Assembly (NCBI RefSeq): GCF_023585685.1
Contig: NZ_CP097764.1
Location: 124,001 to 188,000 of the forward strand
Direction: 5' to 3'
Origin: Blochmannia endosymbiont of Camponotus sp. C-003
Lineage (GTDB): Bacteria > Pseudomonadota > Gammaproteobacteria > Enterobacterales > Enterobacteriaceae
DNA length: 64,000 bases
Position numbers and translations under genes: made by a program. Under the pieces are notes generated by a model that saw nothing but the letters and a program-made list of their open reading frames with translations, made no database searches and was not told the origin of the DNA. Positions 10,614 through 19,516 of the stretch are shown here, piece after piece (position 1 is the stretch's first letter; each line of letters opens with the position of its first letter).

Positions 10614-12023
10614 TTAAAAATTAATGTTTTTAGAGGATCTAGGAAAAGGAATGACATCTCTAATATTTTTTATTCCTGTTACATATATCATTAATCTTTC
10701 AAAACCTAATCCAAATCCTGAATGAGGTACTGTTCCGTAGCGTCGTAGATCACGATACCACCAATAATTTTCTTGCGTTAGATGGTGTTCTTGTAATCTT
10801 TGATCTAATTTTGATAATCTTTCTTCTCTCTGTGATCCGCCAATCATTTCACCAATTCCGGGTACTAAAATGTCCATAGATGCTACAGTTTTATTATCAT
10901 CGTTTAAACGCATGTAGAAGGCTTTGATGTTTTTTGGGTAGTTTTTTATTATTACTGGGGATTTAAAATATTCTTCTGAAAGATATTTTTCATGTTCAGA
11001 GAATAAATCTGTTCCCCAGTGTATTGAATTATTGAATTTTTTATTACATCTTTTTAATAATTTGATTGCTTCAGTATATTCTATGTGATTGAATGTAACA
11101 TCAACGAAATTCTCCAGAAGAGCAATAATATTTTCATTTGTTTTATCAACCAAGTATTTCATATCGTCAGAACGTTGCTGCAGAAGTGTTCTGATAATGT
11201 TTTTGAGTAAAGACTCTGCCAAAATAATAATATCATCTAAGGTCATAAATGCAGCTTCTGGTTCTATCATCCAAAATTCAGCTAAATGGCGATTAGTATT
11301 GGAATATTCTGCTCTAAAAGTTGGACCAAACGTATATACTTTCGATAATGCGCAAGCATAAGCTTCTGCGTTTAATTGACCTGATACTGTTAAAAAAGCT
11401 TTTTTACCGAAAAAATCATAGGTATCATGAGTACGATTCAATTTTTCGTTCGGATTATTTAACATTTGTTGAGTTTCTGAAGTAGACACGCAAAACATTT
11501 CACTGCTTCCTTCAGTGTCACATGCGGTAATGATAGGAGTCGGGATCCATATAAATCCTTGTTTATGCATAAAGTTATGAATAGCTTGCGATAACGTATC
11601 TCTGATACGGGCAACTGCACCAATTATATTAGTACGTGGTCTAAGATGAGAAACTTCACGTAAATATTTCATAGTGTGTTTTTTAGCAGTTATTGGGTAA
11701 GTACTGGGATCTTCTATCCACCCTAATATTTTAATGTTTTTTGCGATTACTTCAACATGCTGTTTCGTGCCAATAGATTTAGTTATTATTCCCATGATTA
11801 TAACTGAACAACCGCTAGTTAAACGTAATATTTCGTTTTTATAGTTGTGTAAGTTATCATAAGCGATTATTTGTAATGGGGTGATACATGAACCATCGTA
11901 TAGATCTAGAAAAGAAATTTTAGATTTAGAATCTCGTCGGGTACGAATCCAACCGTGTATGGTAATTTCAGTATTTTCTGATATATGACCGTGTAGTATA
12001 TCCACTATTGATACTGTATTCAT
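10614..12023 (-). CDS. asnS: Asparaginyl-tRNA synthetase
   Basis: A class IIb aminoacyl-tRNA synthetase charging tRNA-Asn. The N-terminal OB-fold anticodon-binding domain (roughly residues 15-110, beginning IHGWIRTRRDSK) precedes the catalytic core. Class II motif 2 lies in the TFGPTFRAEYSNTNRHLAEF stretch, and motif 3 is the GFGLGFERLMIYVTG segment near the C-terminus, followed by RDVIPFPR. It has 469 residues against 466 in E. coli. It lies downstream of fabA on the same strand, 282 bases away, and upstream of aspC. A long inverted repeat at 12166-12201 separates it from fabA. Confidence 0.97.
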   Translation of the reverse strand: MNTVSIVDILHGHISENTEITIHGWIRTRRDSKSKISFLDLYDGSCITPLQIIAYDNLHNYKNEILRLTSGCSVIIMGIITKSIGTKQHVEVIAKNIKILGWIEDPSTYPITAKKHTMKYLREVSHLRPRTNIIGAVARIRDTLSQAIHNFMHKQGFIWIPTPIITACDTEGSSEMFCVSTSETQQMLNNPNEKLNRTHDTYDFFGKKAFLTVSGQLNAEAYACALSKVYTFGPTFRAEYSNTNRHLAEFWMIEPEAAFMTLDDIIILAESLLKNIIRTLLQQRSDDMKYLVDKTNENIIALLENFVDVTFNHIEYTEAIKLLKRCNKKFNNSIHWGTDLFSEHEKYLSEEYFKSPVIIKNYPKNIKAFYMRLNDDNKTVASMDILVPGIGEMIGGSQREERLSKLDQRLQEHHLTQENYWWYRDLRRYGTVPHSGFGLGFERLMIYVTGIKNIRDVIPFPRSSKNINF

Positions 12024-12165
12024 CTATAGTCTCCTAATTTTTTCAACTAATTATATTTATTTTTAATTGTATTATTGTAGCTGATGGTTTTTATTTCTTT
12101 AAGTATTTATGATTCAGATATAGATGACTGCGATAACTTAATACATGATTAGTCAAGGATATGAT

Positions 12166-12201
12166 TATTATTGTAACTATATGTTATTAGTTACAATAAT
12201 A
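12166..12201. repeat. 13-bp perfect inverted repeat in the fabA-asnS spacer
   Basis: TATTATTGTAACT (12166-12178) and its exact reverse complement AGTTACAATAATA (12189-12201) are separated by a 10-base loop. A second small hairpin, ATGATG-TTTG-CATCAT at 12203-12218, follows at once. The position downstream of fabA suggests transcription termination or RNA 3'-end protection, but there is no clear T run on the minus strand. Confidence 0.5.
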
Positions 12202-12305
12202 TATGATGTTTGCATCATTTTGTATGAAATCATCCAAATTTATACGAAGTTACTCAATATAGCCTAAGTTAATACGTAAAATATTTCGCTTTATGCCAAA
12301 ATATT

Positions 12306-12824
12306 TTAAAATACTGTAGAACTCTTAAATAATCCAACTTTTAAATCAGTTGCAGTATAAATTATTTTCCCATCACACAATACTTCACCATCAGCCATGC
12401 CCATGATTAACTTTCTGTTGATGATTCTTCGAAAGTGAATAAAATAAGTGACTTTTTTAGATGTAGGTAAAATTTGACCAGTAAATTTAACCTCTTTTAC
12501 CCCTAAAGCACGTCCTTTACCTTTTCCTCCGATCCAACCAAGATAAAACCCTACTAACTGCCACATAGCATCCAATCCTAAACATCCTGGCATAACAGGG
12601 TCTTTTATAAAATGACAATTGAAAAACCACATATCTGATCGAATATCTAATTCTGCTTCTATAAATCCTTTATTATAATTGCCTCCATTTTTAGTCATTT
12701 TTATTATTCGATCCATCATCAGCATGTTAGGAGCGGGTAATGTTGGTCCGTTTTTTCCAAATAATTCACCCCTACTGGAAGCTAATAGATCTTCTTTGGT
12801 ATAGTATTCACGTTTATTCAGCAT
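12306..12824 (-). CDS. fabA: 3-hydroxydecanoyl-ACP dehydratase/isomerase
   Basis: FabA dehydrates 3-hydroxydecanoyl-ACP and isomerises trans-2- to cis-3-decenoyl-ACP, the branch point to unsaturated fatty acids. The open frame extends to 12950, but the ATG at 12824 ([14 protein letters not shown]) aligns with the E. coli start and gives exactly 172 residues, the E. coli length. The hot-dog active-site residues are visible: His71 in [11 protein letters not shown] and Asp85 in GLDAMWQL. Unsaturated synthesis also needs FabB, which is not in this window. Retention fits an organism that must keep its membranes fluid without taking up host fatty acids. Confidence 0.96.
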   Translation of the reverse strand: MLNKREYYTKEDLLASSRGELFGKNGPTLPAPNMLMMDRIIKMTKNGGNYNKGFIEAELDIRSDMWFFNCHFIKDPVMPGCLGLDAMWQLVGFYLGWIGGKGKGRALGVKEVKFTGQILPTSKKVTYFIHFRRIINRKLIMGMADGEVLCDGKIIYTATDLKVGLFKSSTVF

Positions 12825-13596
12825 AGTACATCTCATCTTATGAGTACATTTATTCATTTCGTGTCCATATAAAATATAACAACTATTAAATACGATTGTA
12901 TTTCGTATGTACATACGATGATGGAAAATGATTGATTGTGTTATATACATTTGATTGTTTTAATCAAATGATTAAATTTTTTTAATGAAAAGTTTAAATT
13001 GTTATGTTTTAATAAGGTTTGAATTTGTATATTCATTTTAATGGATTATTTTGTTGTGTTTTGTATTCTTAATATTATATGTTGGTTATATATATAACTT
13101 TATGCCAGTATGTGTAATTACATTGAATATGTATTGTCTGTACAACAATGTGGTTGCTTCGTGCAGTCATATGTGACTTGATAGTATGTAATTTCATAAA
13201 TATATGTTTTATAAAAAAAATTAGTTTTGAATGAATGAATTAAAATGTAAATTATGACAAAAAATAATGTCAATTAATATTGATTGTAGTATAGGATAGT
13301 ATAGTGTTTTAATGATTGAAGTATCAAGAAATATGTTCGAGTCTATTTTATGGGCTATGAAATAAAAAATTTATATTTTTACGTAAGTATGGTAAGTAAT
13401 TACTACGATTAAATTTTTGTTTAAATTTGATATTAAATAATAGATATTTATAGAATTTAAAATGTTATTGAATTAAATAGTTATATTTTTTAACAATATA
13501 ACCATGACAAGGGAGTTGGAATAATCCCATTGTTATGGGATATAAAAAAAATCAATAGATTTTTTTATATCTATGTAAGTTTTGTAGCAATGAAGA
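12825..13596. other. Spacer upstream of fabA, downstream of hspQ
   Basis: About 770 bases of AT-rich sequence. No gene recognised. The in-frame extension of fabA (12825-12950) does not match the family and is treated as non-coding; the fabA promoter should lie in this interval. Confidence 0.5.
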
Positions 13597-13914
13597 TTAA
13601 TTTCTTAGTCTTGGTGTTTGAAGTTGTAAACGAATGGATTCAGAAAGTTCATCTAAAGTTGTTTGTTCTGGGTGTGTACGAATGTTTTCGTAACCTAATT
13701 GTGCTTCTGCTAAATAAGTATGCATAGGTTTTCCTTCTTCGTCCTCCATAACAACATGATACCACGGAGATTTTCGTAGAGTGTCGTTTTTTGTAATTTC
13801 ATCTAATATAGGTTTTTCGAGGGAATATTCTGGATCTATATCTATTATTACTCCTAAGTATCCTAATAATTTGTGCCGTACTTGTTGTCCTATTCCAAAT
13901 TTGCTAGCTATCAT
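13597..13914 (-). CDS. hspQ: Heat shock protein HspQ
   Basis: HspQ is a small hemimethylated-DNA-binding protein of E. coli, also described as a specificity-enhancing factor for Lon. The ATG at 13914 gives [20 protein letters not shown] and a 105-residue protein, exactly the E. coli length; an upstream ATG at 13932 adds six residues without a counterpart. The motifs [18 protein letters not shown] and the C-terminal QTPRLRN are conserved. It is followed on the same strand by tusE after deletion of the intervening E. coli genes. Keeping such a small accessory factor in a reduced genome suggests it matters for proteolysis or stress. Confidence 0.95.
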   Translation of the reverse strand: MIASKFGIGQQVRHKLLGYLGVIIDIDPEYSLEKPILDEITKNDTLRKSPWYHVVMEDEEGKPMHTYLAEAQLGYENIRTHPEQTTLDELSESIRLQLQTPRLRN

Positions 13915-14057
13915 AAATACCTCGTTAATCACGATTTTCTGAAAATAATAAAGTAGATATGGGGTAAGATAATAAAATCAAGGGTAAATTGTTTGATTAA
14001 GTAAATATGATATAACTGAACAATTTACTCACAATTTTTTAAATTGTGTTTGTTATA

Positions 14058-14387
14058 TTATAAACATTTGATAGGTTTAGGAAGGCCAGAAATTTTTGCA
14101 ATTTTTTGAGCTGCGGATCCTTTTGGAAATAACCTAGCAAGGTATTGACTATTTCCTTTTTCTTTACCATATTTTAGTGCTATAGCATTAATTAATATTC
14201 TAGTTTTTGGTAGTGAGTTAAATTCCATATAGAATTTTCGTGCAAAATATATGATATCCCAATGTATTGGGCTTAATGCAATGCCTTCCAATGTAGCGAT
14301 TTTAATTGCAATTTCTTCATTCCAATCCTCAAGATGAATCAGATATCCTTGTGAATCAATATTATCATTTATTTGATTACATTTCAT
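14058..14387 (-). CDS. tusE: Sulfur relay protein TusE
   Basis: TusE (a DsrC-family protein) accepts sulfur from TusBCD and hands it to MnmA for 2-thiolation of wobble U34 in tRNAs for Lys, Glu and Gln. The length, 109 residues, equals that of E. coli TusE. The sulfur-carrying cysteine is the penultimate residue, Cys108, in the C-terminal GLPKPIKCL. The region KEKGNSQYLARLFPKG is the conserved DsrC core. mnmA is present in this window at 39953-41056, so the pathway end point is kept. The neighbour tRNA-Ser(TGA) is also adjacent to tusE in E. coli. Confidence 0.95.
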   Translation of the reverse strand: MKCNQINDNIDSQGYLIHLEDWNEEIAIKIATLEGIALSPIHWDIIYFARKFYMEFNSLPKTRILINAIALKYGKEKGNSQYLARLFPKGSAAQKIAKISGLPKPIKCL

Positions 14388-14770
14388 AATATAATCCTTG
14401 ATTACTTAATAAATTTATTATTTTAATAAAAATGTGGAGAATCAAAATAATGTCTAATAAATCTAAATACAATTAAAATGATATTAATTATGAGTATGTT
14501 ATGTGATTGATAAATAATCAATGTACATCAGTTTATCACTAAATGCATAATTATAGATATATAATATATATTTAATATAGTTTAACAATAATATAACTAA
14601 ATATGGTTTGTTTTATTTATAGGATTTGTTTTTTTATATTAAGCATTGGTTTTCAGTATAAATTAAAACAATTTAACAATTGTTAATTTTTTATTGTGTA
14701 CGGAAGTATAGTATATTTATTATATGTATTGAAAATGGTAAAATAATTTTATTGTTTCCAATCTGTTGAA
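14388..14770. other. Spacer between tusE and tRNA-Ser
   Basis: About 380 AT-rich bases between the divergent tusE and tRNA-Ser genes. It must contain the tRNA promoter; several TATAAT-like strings occur but cannot be distinguished from background. yccA, which lies here in E. coli, is absent. Confidence 0.45.
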
Positions 14771-14854
14771 GGAGGAGTGGCCGAGTGGTTTAAGGCGCCG
14801 GTCTTGAAAATCGGTAATGTCAAGCATTCTAGAGTTCGAATCTCTACTCCTCCG
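14771..14854 (+). tRNA. serT: tRNA-Ser(TGA)
   Basis: Cloverleaf assembled by eye. The acceptor stem GGAGGAG pairs with CTCCTCC, with discriminator G. The anticodon loop CTTGAAA carries TGA, and the T arm TAGAG-TTCGAAT-CTCTA is intact. A long variable arm typical of serine tRNAs follows the anticodon stem. CCA is not encoded. The location next to tusE matches serT in E. coli. Confidence 0.96.
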
Positions 14855-15162
14855 AGGATTTTACTGTATATAATTAGTGATTATTTTTGAGTATCAACTA
14901 AATGCAATATAACTAAATGTTTTTATTATTTTTTTAAAAATTATAAAACAAAGTAGTCCTTACAGGTAGTTATTTTGATACTAATAGATGCATGATTTCA
15001 CGCTTGTTATTTACGGGTATGTATTCAGAAGTGATTGTCGGAATTTTATTTCGATATTCTGATGATTTTTTTATATAGATGTGTGTTTATGTAAAATTTT
15101 TTAAAGACTTCTTTAATCTGGTTTACTGAAAATTTTAGTAGGTATTGCAGTATCTAATTGAT
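14855..15162. other. Spacer between tRNA-Ser and tRNA-Lys
   Basis: About 310 bases between converging tRNA genes; nothing recognised. Confidence 0.45.
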
Positions 15163-15236
15163 TGGGTCGTGTAGGATTTGAACCTACAGCCAATTGATTA
15201 AGAGTCAACTGCTCTGCCGTATTGAGCTAACGACCC
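15163..15236 (-). tRNA. tRNA-Lys with anticodon CTT
   Basis: On the minus strand the gene reads GGGTCGT...ACGACCC plus discriminator A, a perfect 7-bp acceptor stem typical of lysine tRNA. The anticodon stem GTTGA/TCAAT encloses the loop CTCTTAA, so the anticodon is CTT. The T arm GTAGG-TTCAAAT-CCTAC is paired. The body is close to E. coli tRNA-Lys, but all E. coli lysine tRNAs carry TTT; here the wobble position is C. The D loop is one base longer than in E. coli. CCA is not encoded. A CTT tRNA reads AAG but should not read AAA. Confidence 0.93.
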
Positions 15237-15624
15237 AATTATAATATTGTAAGGGTAAAATACCATATTAGCAACTAAATTGAATTTTGATTATTTATTA
15301 TTTATATATTATTATGATGTTATGTGTAGCTGCTTTTGAATGATTAAAAAAAAGAGTTTATTAATTGTTTATATGCATAGATACTGTATCTACAGTAGTG
15401 AATTGTTGTGGTTTTAATATTTTCTTTAATAGAGAAATTGGTTATAGGTTACATGAGTATTTTGTATAATATTTAATTAAGAATTGTGCTTATGTTAATA
15501 ATTAATAATGCTATTATGTGAAAGTTTATTTATGAATATAAGAGAGGGTATGCATGTATTTTCAAAGATATGGTGTTTTTTGAGAGATAATATCTAATTT
15601 TTTTAGATAATTGTTTTTGTGATT
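15237..15624. other. Spacer upstream of pgsA
   Basis: About 390 bases separating the tRNA-Lys gene (minus) from pgsA (plus). uvrC, which precedes pgsA in E. coli, is absent and no remnant is recognisable. Confidence 0.45.
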
Positions 15625-16176
15625 ATGGATTGTATCAATATACCAACATATCTTACTTTATTTCGTGTTATCATGGTGCCGTTTTTTACTATAATTTTTT
15701 ATCTACCTGTAAAGTGGGCGCCAATGATATGCACCGTTATGTTTTTTGTTGGGGCTATCACAGATTGGTTTGACGGATTTTTAGCTCGTCGTTGGAAACA
15801 AACTACTAGTTTTGGTAAGTTTTTAGATCCAGTAGCGGATAAAGTTATGATAGTCTCAGTGCTTGTTTTAGTAGCTGATCATTTTCATGAGTGGTGGGTC
15901 ACATTACCAGCATCCATTATAATTATTCGTGAAATGATCATGTTAGCATTACGTGAATGGGTAGCTGTAATGGGTGGTCGCAATGGGATTGGGGTTTTAT
16001 GGATTAGTAAAATTAAAACATTTATACAAATGTTAGCTTTAACTGCATTATTATGGAACTCTGATGAATGGATAGTAATTGTAGGTATTGTTGCGTTGTA
16101 TATTTCAGTGTTATTAACATTTTGGTCTATGTGCATCTATTTATATATTGTGCGTTATGATTTGTTTAATTATTGA
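15625..16176 (+). CDS. pgsA: CDP-diacylglycerol-glycerol-3-phosphate 3-phosphatidyltransferase
   Basis: PgsA makes phosphatidylglycerol phosphate from CDP-diacylglycerol and glycerol 3-phosphate in the inner membrane. The CDP-alcohol phosphotransferase signature is complete: DG..AR........G...D...D spanning [11 protein letters not shown] and [10 protein letters not shown] at roughly residues 54-76. Several hydrophobic segments follow. The ATG at 15625 ([15 protein letters not shown]) gives 183 residues, close to 182 in E. coli; a GTG two codons upstream is the alternative. tRNA-Cys and tRNA-Leu lie downstream, as in E. coli, though the tRNA-Gly that E. coli has in the cluster is missing here. 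Confidence 0.96.
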   Translation: MDCINIPTYLTLFRVIMVPFFTIIFYLPVKWAPMICTVMFFVGAITDWFDGFLARRWKQTTSFGKFLDPVADKVMIVSVLVLVADHFHEWWVTLPASIIIIREMIMLALREWVAVMGGRNGIGVLWISKIKTFIQMLALTALLWNSDEWIVIVGIVALYISVLLTFWSMCIYLYIVRYDLFNY

Positions 16177-16565
16177 TTTTTATTTATATAGATTGTAAAT
16201 TTCAGGTAAAATTTAATTTTATTTATTGAAAAAAAGTTGATAAATGTTGTATGAATGTATAGGTATGAATGCGAGAGACTACTTATATAGTATAAGTGTA
16301 TTGATTTAAAGACAAAATATAATTTTTAAATTTTATAACTGATTTTGTTCAACTAATATTATATTAGTAGTCAGATATATAACTCATATAATAGATTATC
16401 TTTTGAAATAAAAAGGTAAATTGTGATTATTAGCAATCTGTTATTTTGTTAAGTTAATTAATAATAATTTAAAATTGTTACCAAAGAATATATATATATG
16501 GTTATATTGATTGGATAGTAGAGATTGTGTTTGTATTTTGTATAGCTGATTAATATTGTTTACGA
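16177..16565. other. Spacer between pgsA and tRNA-Cys
   Basis: About 390 AT-rich bases. In E. coli glyW (tRNA-Gly) sits here; I find no cloverleaf for it. The promoter for the Cys-Leu tRNA pair should lie near the end of this spacer. Confidence 0.45.
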
Positions 16566-16637
16566 GGCGCGTTGGCAGAGTGGTTTATGCGGCGGATTGC
16601 AAATCCGTATATCTCGGTTCAATTCCGAGACGCGTCT
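16566..16637 (+). tRNA. cysT: tRNA-Cys(GCA)
   Basis: The acceptor stem GGCGCGT pairs with ACGCGTC (one G-U pair). The anticodon loop in CGGATTGCAAATCCG carries GCA, and the T arm is TCGG-TTCAATT-CCGA. The discriminator base is T, the known cysteine identity element. CCA is not encoded. It is 17 bases upstream of tRNA-Leu, probably in one transcript. Confidence 0.96.
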
Positions 16638-16654
16638 TTTGTTTCAGTAGTACA

Positions 16655-16736
16655 GCCCGGGTGGTGGAATTGGTAGACACAAGGGACTTAAAATCCCTCA
16701 GCTTTAGCTGTACGAGTTCAAATCTCGTCCCGGGTA
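16655..16736 (+). tRNA. leuZ: tRNA-Leu(TAA)
   Basis: The acceptor stem GCCCGGG pairs with CCCGGGT (terminal G-U), with discriminator A. The anticodon stem-loop GGGACTTAAAATCCC carries TAA, and a long variable arm AGCTTTAGCT follows, as expected for leucine. The T arm is ACGAG-TTCAAAT-CTCGT. It follows tRNA-Cys, as leuZ follows cysT in E. coli. Confidence 0.96.
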
Positions 16737-16816
16737 GTTTATAATATTATTATGTACGATACGACAAAAATTATTTTAAATATTAAAAATGATTTTTATT
16801 TAAAAATAAATTCATT

Positions 16817-16863
16817 CAAACATATGTGGTGTATGCCGCTGTGAGCATGCACCAATATGTTTG
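16817..16863. repeat. Long imperfect inverted repeat between tRNA-Leu and ldtB
   Basis: CAAACATATGTGGTGTATGC (16817-16836) pairs with GCATGCACCAATATGTTTG (16845-16863), leaving an 8-base loop CGCTGTGA, one bulged G and one G-T pair. A second hairpin, ATCTC-GATA-GAGAT, follows at 16864-16877. It lies between the tRNA transcript and the convergent ldtB gene, so a bidirectional terminator is the simplest explanation, but there is no T run and the local GC content is above that of the surrounding spacer. Confidence 0.55.
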
Positions 16864-16890
16864 ATCTCGATAGAGATGGGTTGTTAATGA

Positions 16891-17845
16891 TTATTTGTTT
16901 TTATTGTTGGCAAATTTGTTCGTAATGTTGATCGGTATTCCAGAACGGGCTTTTAATTCTTTGTTAATTATTTCATAGTCTACGTTGGAATCATTCTCAT
17001 CTATTAATATGGATTGTATTTGTTGTTTTAAATGCGCTATAATCGATGATTCTGATTGGTTTTTTTCTTTTCCACAGGATAAAGGATTATGAATTTCTAA
17101 ATACCGCATACCATTTTCTTCAACAGTGCTCTTCACAGGCTCATTTATAAATCGTACTTTAGTACCGATGGGAACTATGTTAAATAAGTATTCGATGTCT
17201 TCGGGACGTAATCTTATACAACCTCGAGTTATTCTAAGGCCAATCCCAAAGTTGCTATTGGTGCCGTGGATTGCATAATTTTTTTCTAGATATAAAGCAT
17301 ACATCCCCATTGGGTTATTAGTTCCTGCTGGAAATATGGTAGGTAGGATTTCTCCATGTTTAATGTATTCATCGCGCATGGTTTTAGTAGGAACCCAAGT
17401 TGGGTTTTTTTTTATGTGTTATTGAAGTTGTCCAATGTGATGGTGTTGCATGTTCAATGGTTCCGATAGCTATCGGTAACACAATTACAGTATTTTTTTT
17501 TTCAGGATAATAATATAATCGCATTTCAGCGTTGTTAATAACAATACCTGAATGGGGTGTATTTGGTAAAATTAATTGATGTGGAATTATTAGTCGTTTT
17601 TCTGAATCGGGGAGATATACATCAACGTTGGGATTGGCTTCTAACATGTTACTTATGCCTACTTGAAATTGTGCAGAAAAATGTTCCAGAGAGTATTTAT
17701 TATTCTTGGGTGTGAGAATTTCTATATTCTGTCCTATTAGTCTGTTATTGTTATCAGGTAATGTATAAACAGTAGCATAAGCAAAATGATGATATAAACC
17801 GACAATAAAAAATATTATATTATAAAAATATATTTTTGTATTCAT
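16891..17845 (-). pseudogene. ldtB: L,D-transpeptidase LdtB/YbiS, frameshifted at a poly(A) tract
   Basis: YbiS-type L,D-transpeptidases attach Braun lipoprotein to peptidoglycan in the periplasm. Two minus-strand frames together cover the whole family. The 5' part (17845-17384) has a signal peptide ending near FAYA, a LysM-like segment and the start of the YkuD domain (GIVINNAEMRLYYYPEK). The 3' part (up to 16891) continues with PAGTNNPMGMYALYL, HGTNSNFGIGLR and the catalytic cysteine in TRGCIRL. The break is in a run of nine A residues (plus-strand T run 17405-17413). With eight A residues the frame reads HKKNPTWVPTKTM, matching the family's PTWTPT motif. RNA polymerase slippage at such tracts is known to rescue endosymbiont genes, so it may still be partly functional. 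The SHGC motif of YbiS is TRGC here. Confidence 0.9.
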
Positions 17846-18213
17846 ATTTATTTACATTATTTAAACATTTATATTTTTATTCTTGCATGTGGTTAATCGT
17901 GTAAGAATGATTGAAAAAAAATTTGAAATGTTAATTTTCATTTGTAGTTAATTGATATAACTCTAAATTATACCAAAAATTGTAATGAAACTACAGTAGT
18001 ATATAATAGTTTAACTGTTAATTAATTTCAAAAAATGATTTATAGGTTAAAGTAGAAATATTTTGAATATAATGTGATTAATAACATTTAATTATGGAAC
18101 GATATAAATGAACTTTGCATATTTTTGTATCTGAATGTTTATTGTATTAGTAACAATGTATGTAAAATGATTTGATTTTTATTAGTTTATAATAAGTTAT
18201 TTTATTTTTTTGA
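17846..18213. other. Spacer between ldtB and lpxL
   Basis: About 370 AT-rich bases between two minus-strand genes; nothing recognised beyond the expected ldtB promoter region. Confidence 0.45.
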
Positions 18214-19137
18214 TCAGTATAAAGAAGATTCTCCCGGAGGACGGGTTTTAAATCGACGATGTAACCACATATATTGGTCAGGGGCTAACAAAATTACTTG
18301 TTCTATCACTTTATTAATATGTTTAATCATGTCGATATTTGTATCTAAAGGTATTTCATCTTGTTTGTTTGGCAGAATTAGTAGTTCATACCCAAGAACA
18401 TTAGGTAATCTTCGCGCCACAAAAGGAACAATTGCAGGCTTAGCTATTTTTGTTAATATATAAGTACCGATGGTACTTGCTGCATTTGACACTGCGAATA
18501 AAGGGACGAATACGCTGTTTTTATATCCATAATCATGATCTGGCGCATACCAAACAATTTCTCCGTGTTGTAAAGCTTTAATCATACCTTTAATATTAGT
18601 GCGATCCAACATTGTTTTATTTGATCTGAGTCGTCCCTTAGTTTGCAACCAGTTTAGTAATGGATTATTATTAGGGCGGTAGACACCAATGCCTGGATGT
18701 AGCATTCCTAAAATTCGAGCACCTAATTCTAAAGTGAAAAAATGCATTCCAATCAACAATATGCCTTTATTTTTTTTTCGTTCCTGGGTTATACTGTCTA
18801 GTCCATTAATTTTAAACCAGCGTTTAATTCTGTGCTCTGACCAAAACCAAGCCATACCGGTTTCAAATATCCCCATACCTATTGATTCACAATTTTTTTT
18901 GAACAAATCTTGTTGTTCTTGACTTGGTAGATTAGGAAAACAGAGTTCTAAGTTTCTACGAATGATACGCATACGATTGATCATAAAATATTTTGCAATA
19001 CGACCAATTCTGGTGCCAAGGTAGTGTATAATAGGATAAGGGAGTAGTACCAAAATATATAATATTCCTATTCCTAACCAGATTAACCAAAATCGTGGAC
19101 ACAAGAAAGAATAATTAAAGACCGGAAGTTTCTTCAT
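18214..19137 (-). CDS. lpxL: Lipid A biosynthesis lauroyltransferase
   Basis: LpxL (HtrB) transfers laurate from acyl-ACP to Kdo2-lipid IVA at the inner membrane. The 307-residue protein aligns along its length with the 306-residue E. coli enzyme. An N-terminal hydrophobic anchor (about residues 17-38) precedes the acyltransferase domain. The catalytic HX4E motif is His132-Glu137 (MHFFTLELGAR), and VYRPNNNPL, APDHDYG and the C-terminal YMWLHRRFKTRP are conserved. lpxK and msbA are also in the window, which supports an LPS-type outer membrane. It could be confused with lpxM, but the similarity to HtrB is much closer. Confidence 0.95.
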   Translation of the reverse strand: MKKLPVFNYSFLCPRFWLIWLGIGILYILVLLPYPIIHYLGTRIGRIAKYFMINRMRIIRRNLELCFPNLPSQEQQDLFKKNCESIGMGIFETGMAWFWSEHRIKRWFKINGLDSITQERKKNKGILLIGMHFFTLELGARILGMLHPGIGVYRPNNNPLLNWLQTKGRLRSNKTMLDRTNIKGMIKALQHGEIVWYAPDHDYGYKNSVFVPLFAVSNAASTIGTYILTKIAKPAIVPFVARRLPNVLGYELLILPNKQDEIPLDTNIDMIKHINKVIEQVILLAPDQYMWLHRRFKTRPPGESSLY

Positions 19138-19516
19138 ATATAGTCAATGATATCATACAAATGTATTCATTACATACTTATAATATTAAATTGTTACAAT
19201 GATTCTTAAATAGAGAATCTATTGCTACAAAATGCACATACACATGTTTGAAATTATTTATATAATTTTTTAATGAATAAAATTTTTAAAATTAGATGAT
19301 ATACATTTATGTATATAGAAAATATATTTCTGTTAATTAATGATGCTCTAGAGGATTTAAAAATGAAAGTTTTAGTATCATTAAAAATTTATTTTGTTAA
19401 AAATTAAAGAAATAATTTTTTCATTTAAGATTATATTTTAAAAATTCAACAGATATTTGTACGTATAGAATTTTTACAGGTTATTGCAGAAGTTATGTTA
19501 TGTTTATTTAATAATT
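19138..19516. other. Spacer between lpxL and rne
   Basis: About 380 AT-rich bases downstream of rne; no gene or clear terminator seen. Confidence 0.45.

Noticed and set aside
11089..11361. 90-codon open frame on the plus strand
   Set aside because: Antisense to asnS; a mirror of coding-strand codon bias rather than a gene.
12825..12950. 42-residue N-terminal extension of FabA
   Set aside because: It has no counterpart in the family, while the internal ATG at 12824 gives exactly the E. coli length.
13530..13727. 65-codon plus-strand frame overlapping hspQ
   Set aside because: About two thirds of it is antisense to hspQ and the rest is AT-rich spacer without a recognisable domain.
16556..16744. 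62-codon open frame on the plus strand
   Set aside because: It is simply a translation of the tRNA-Cys and tRNA-Leu genes, whose cloverleaves fold well.
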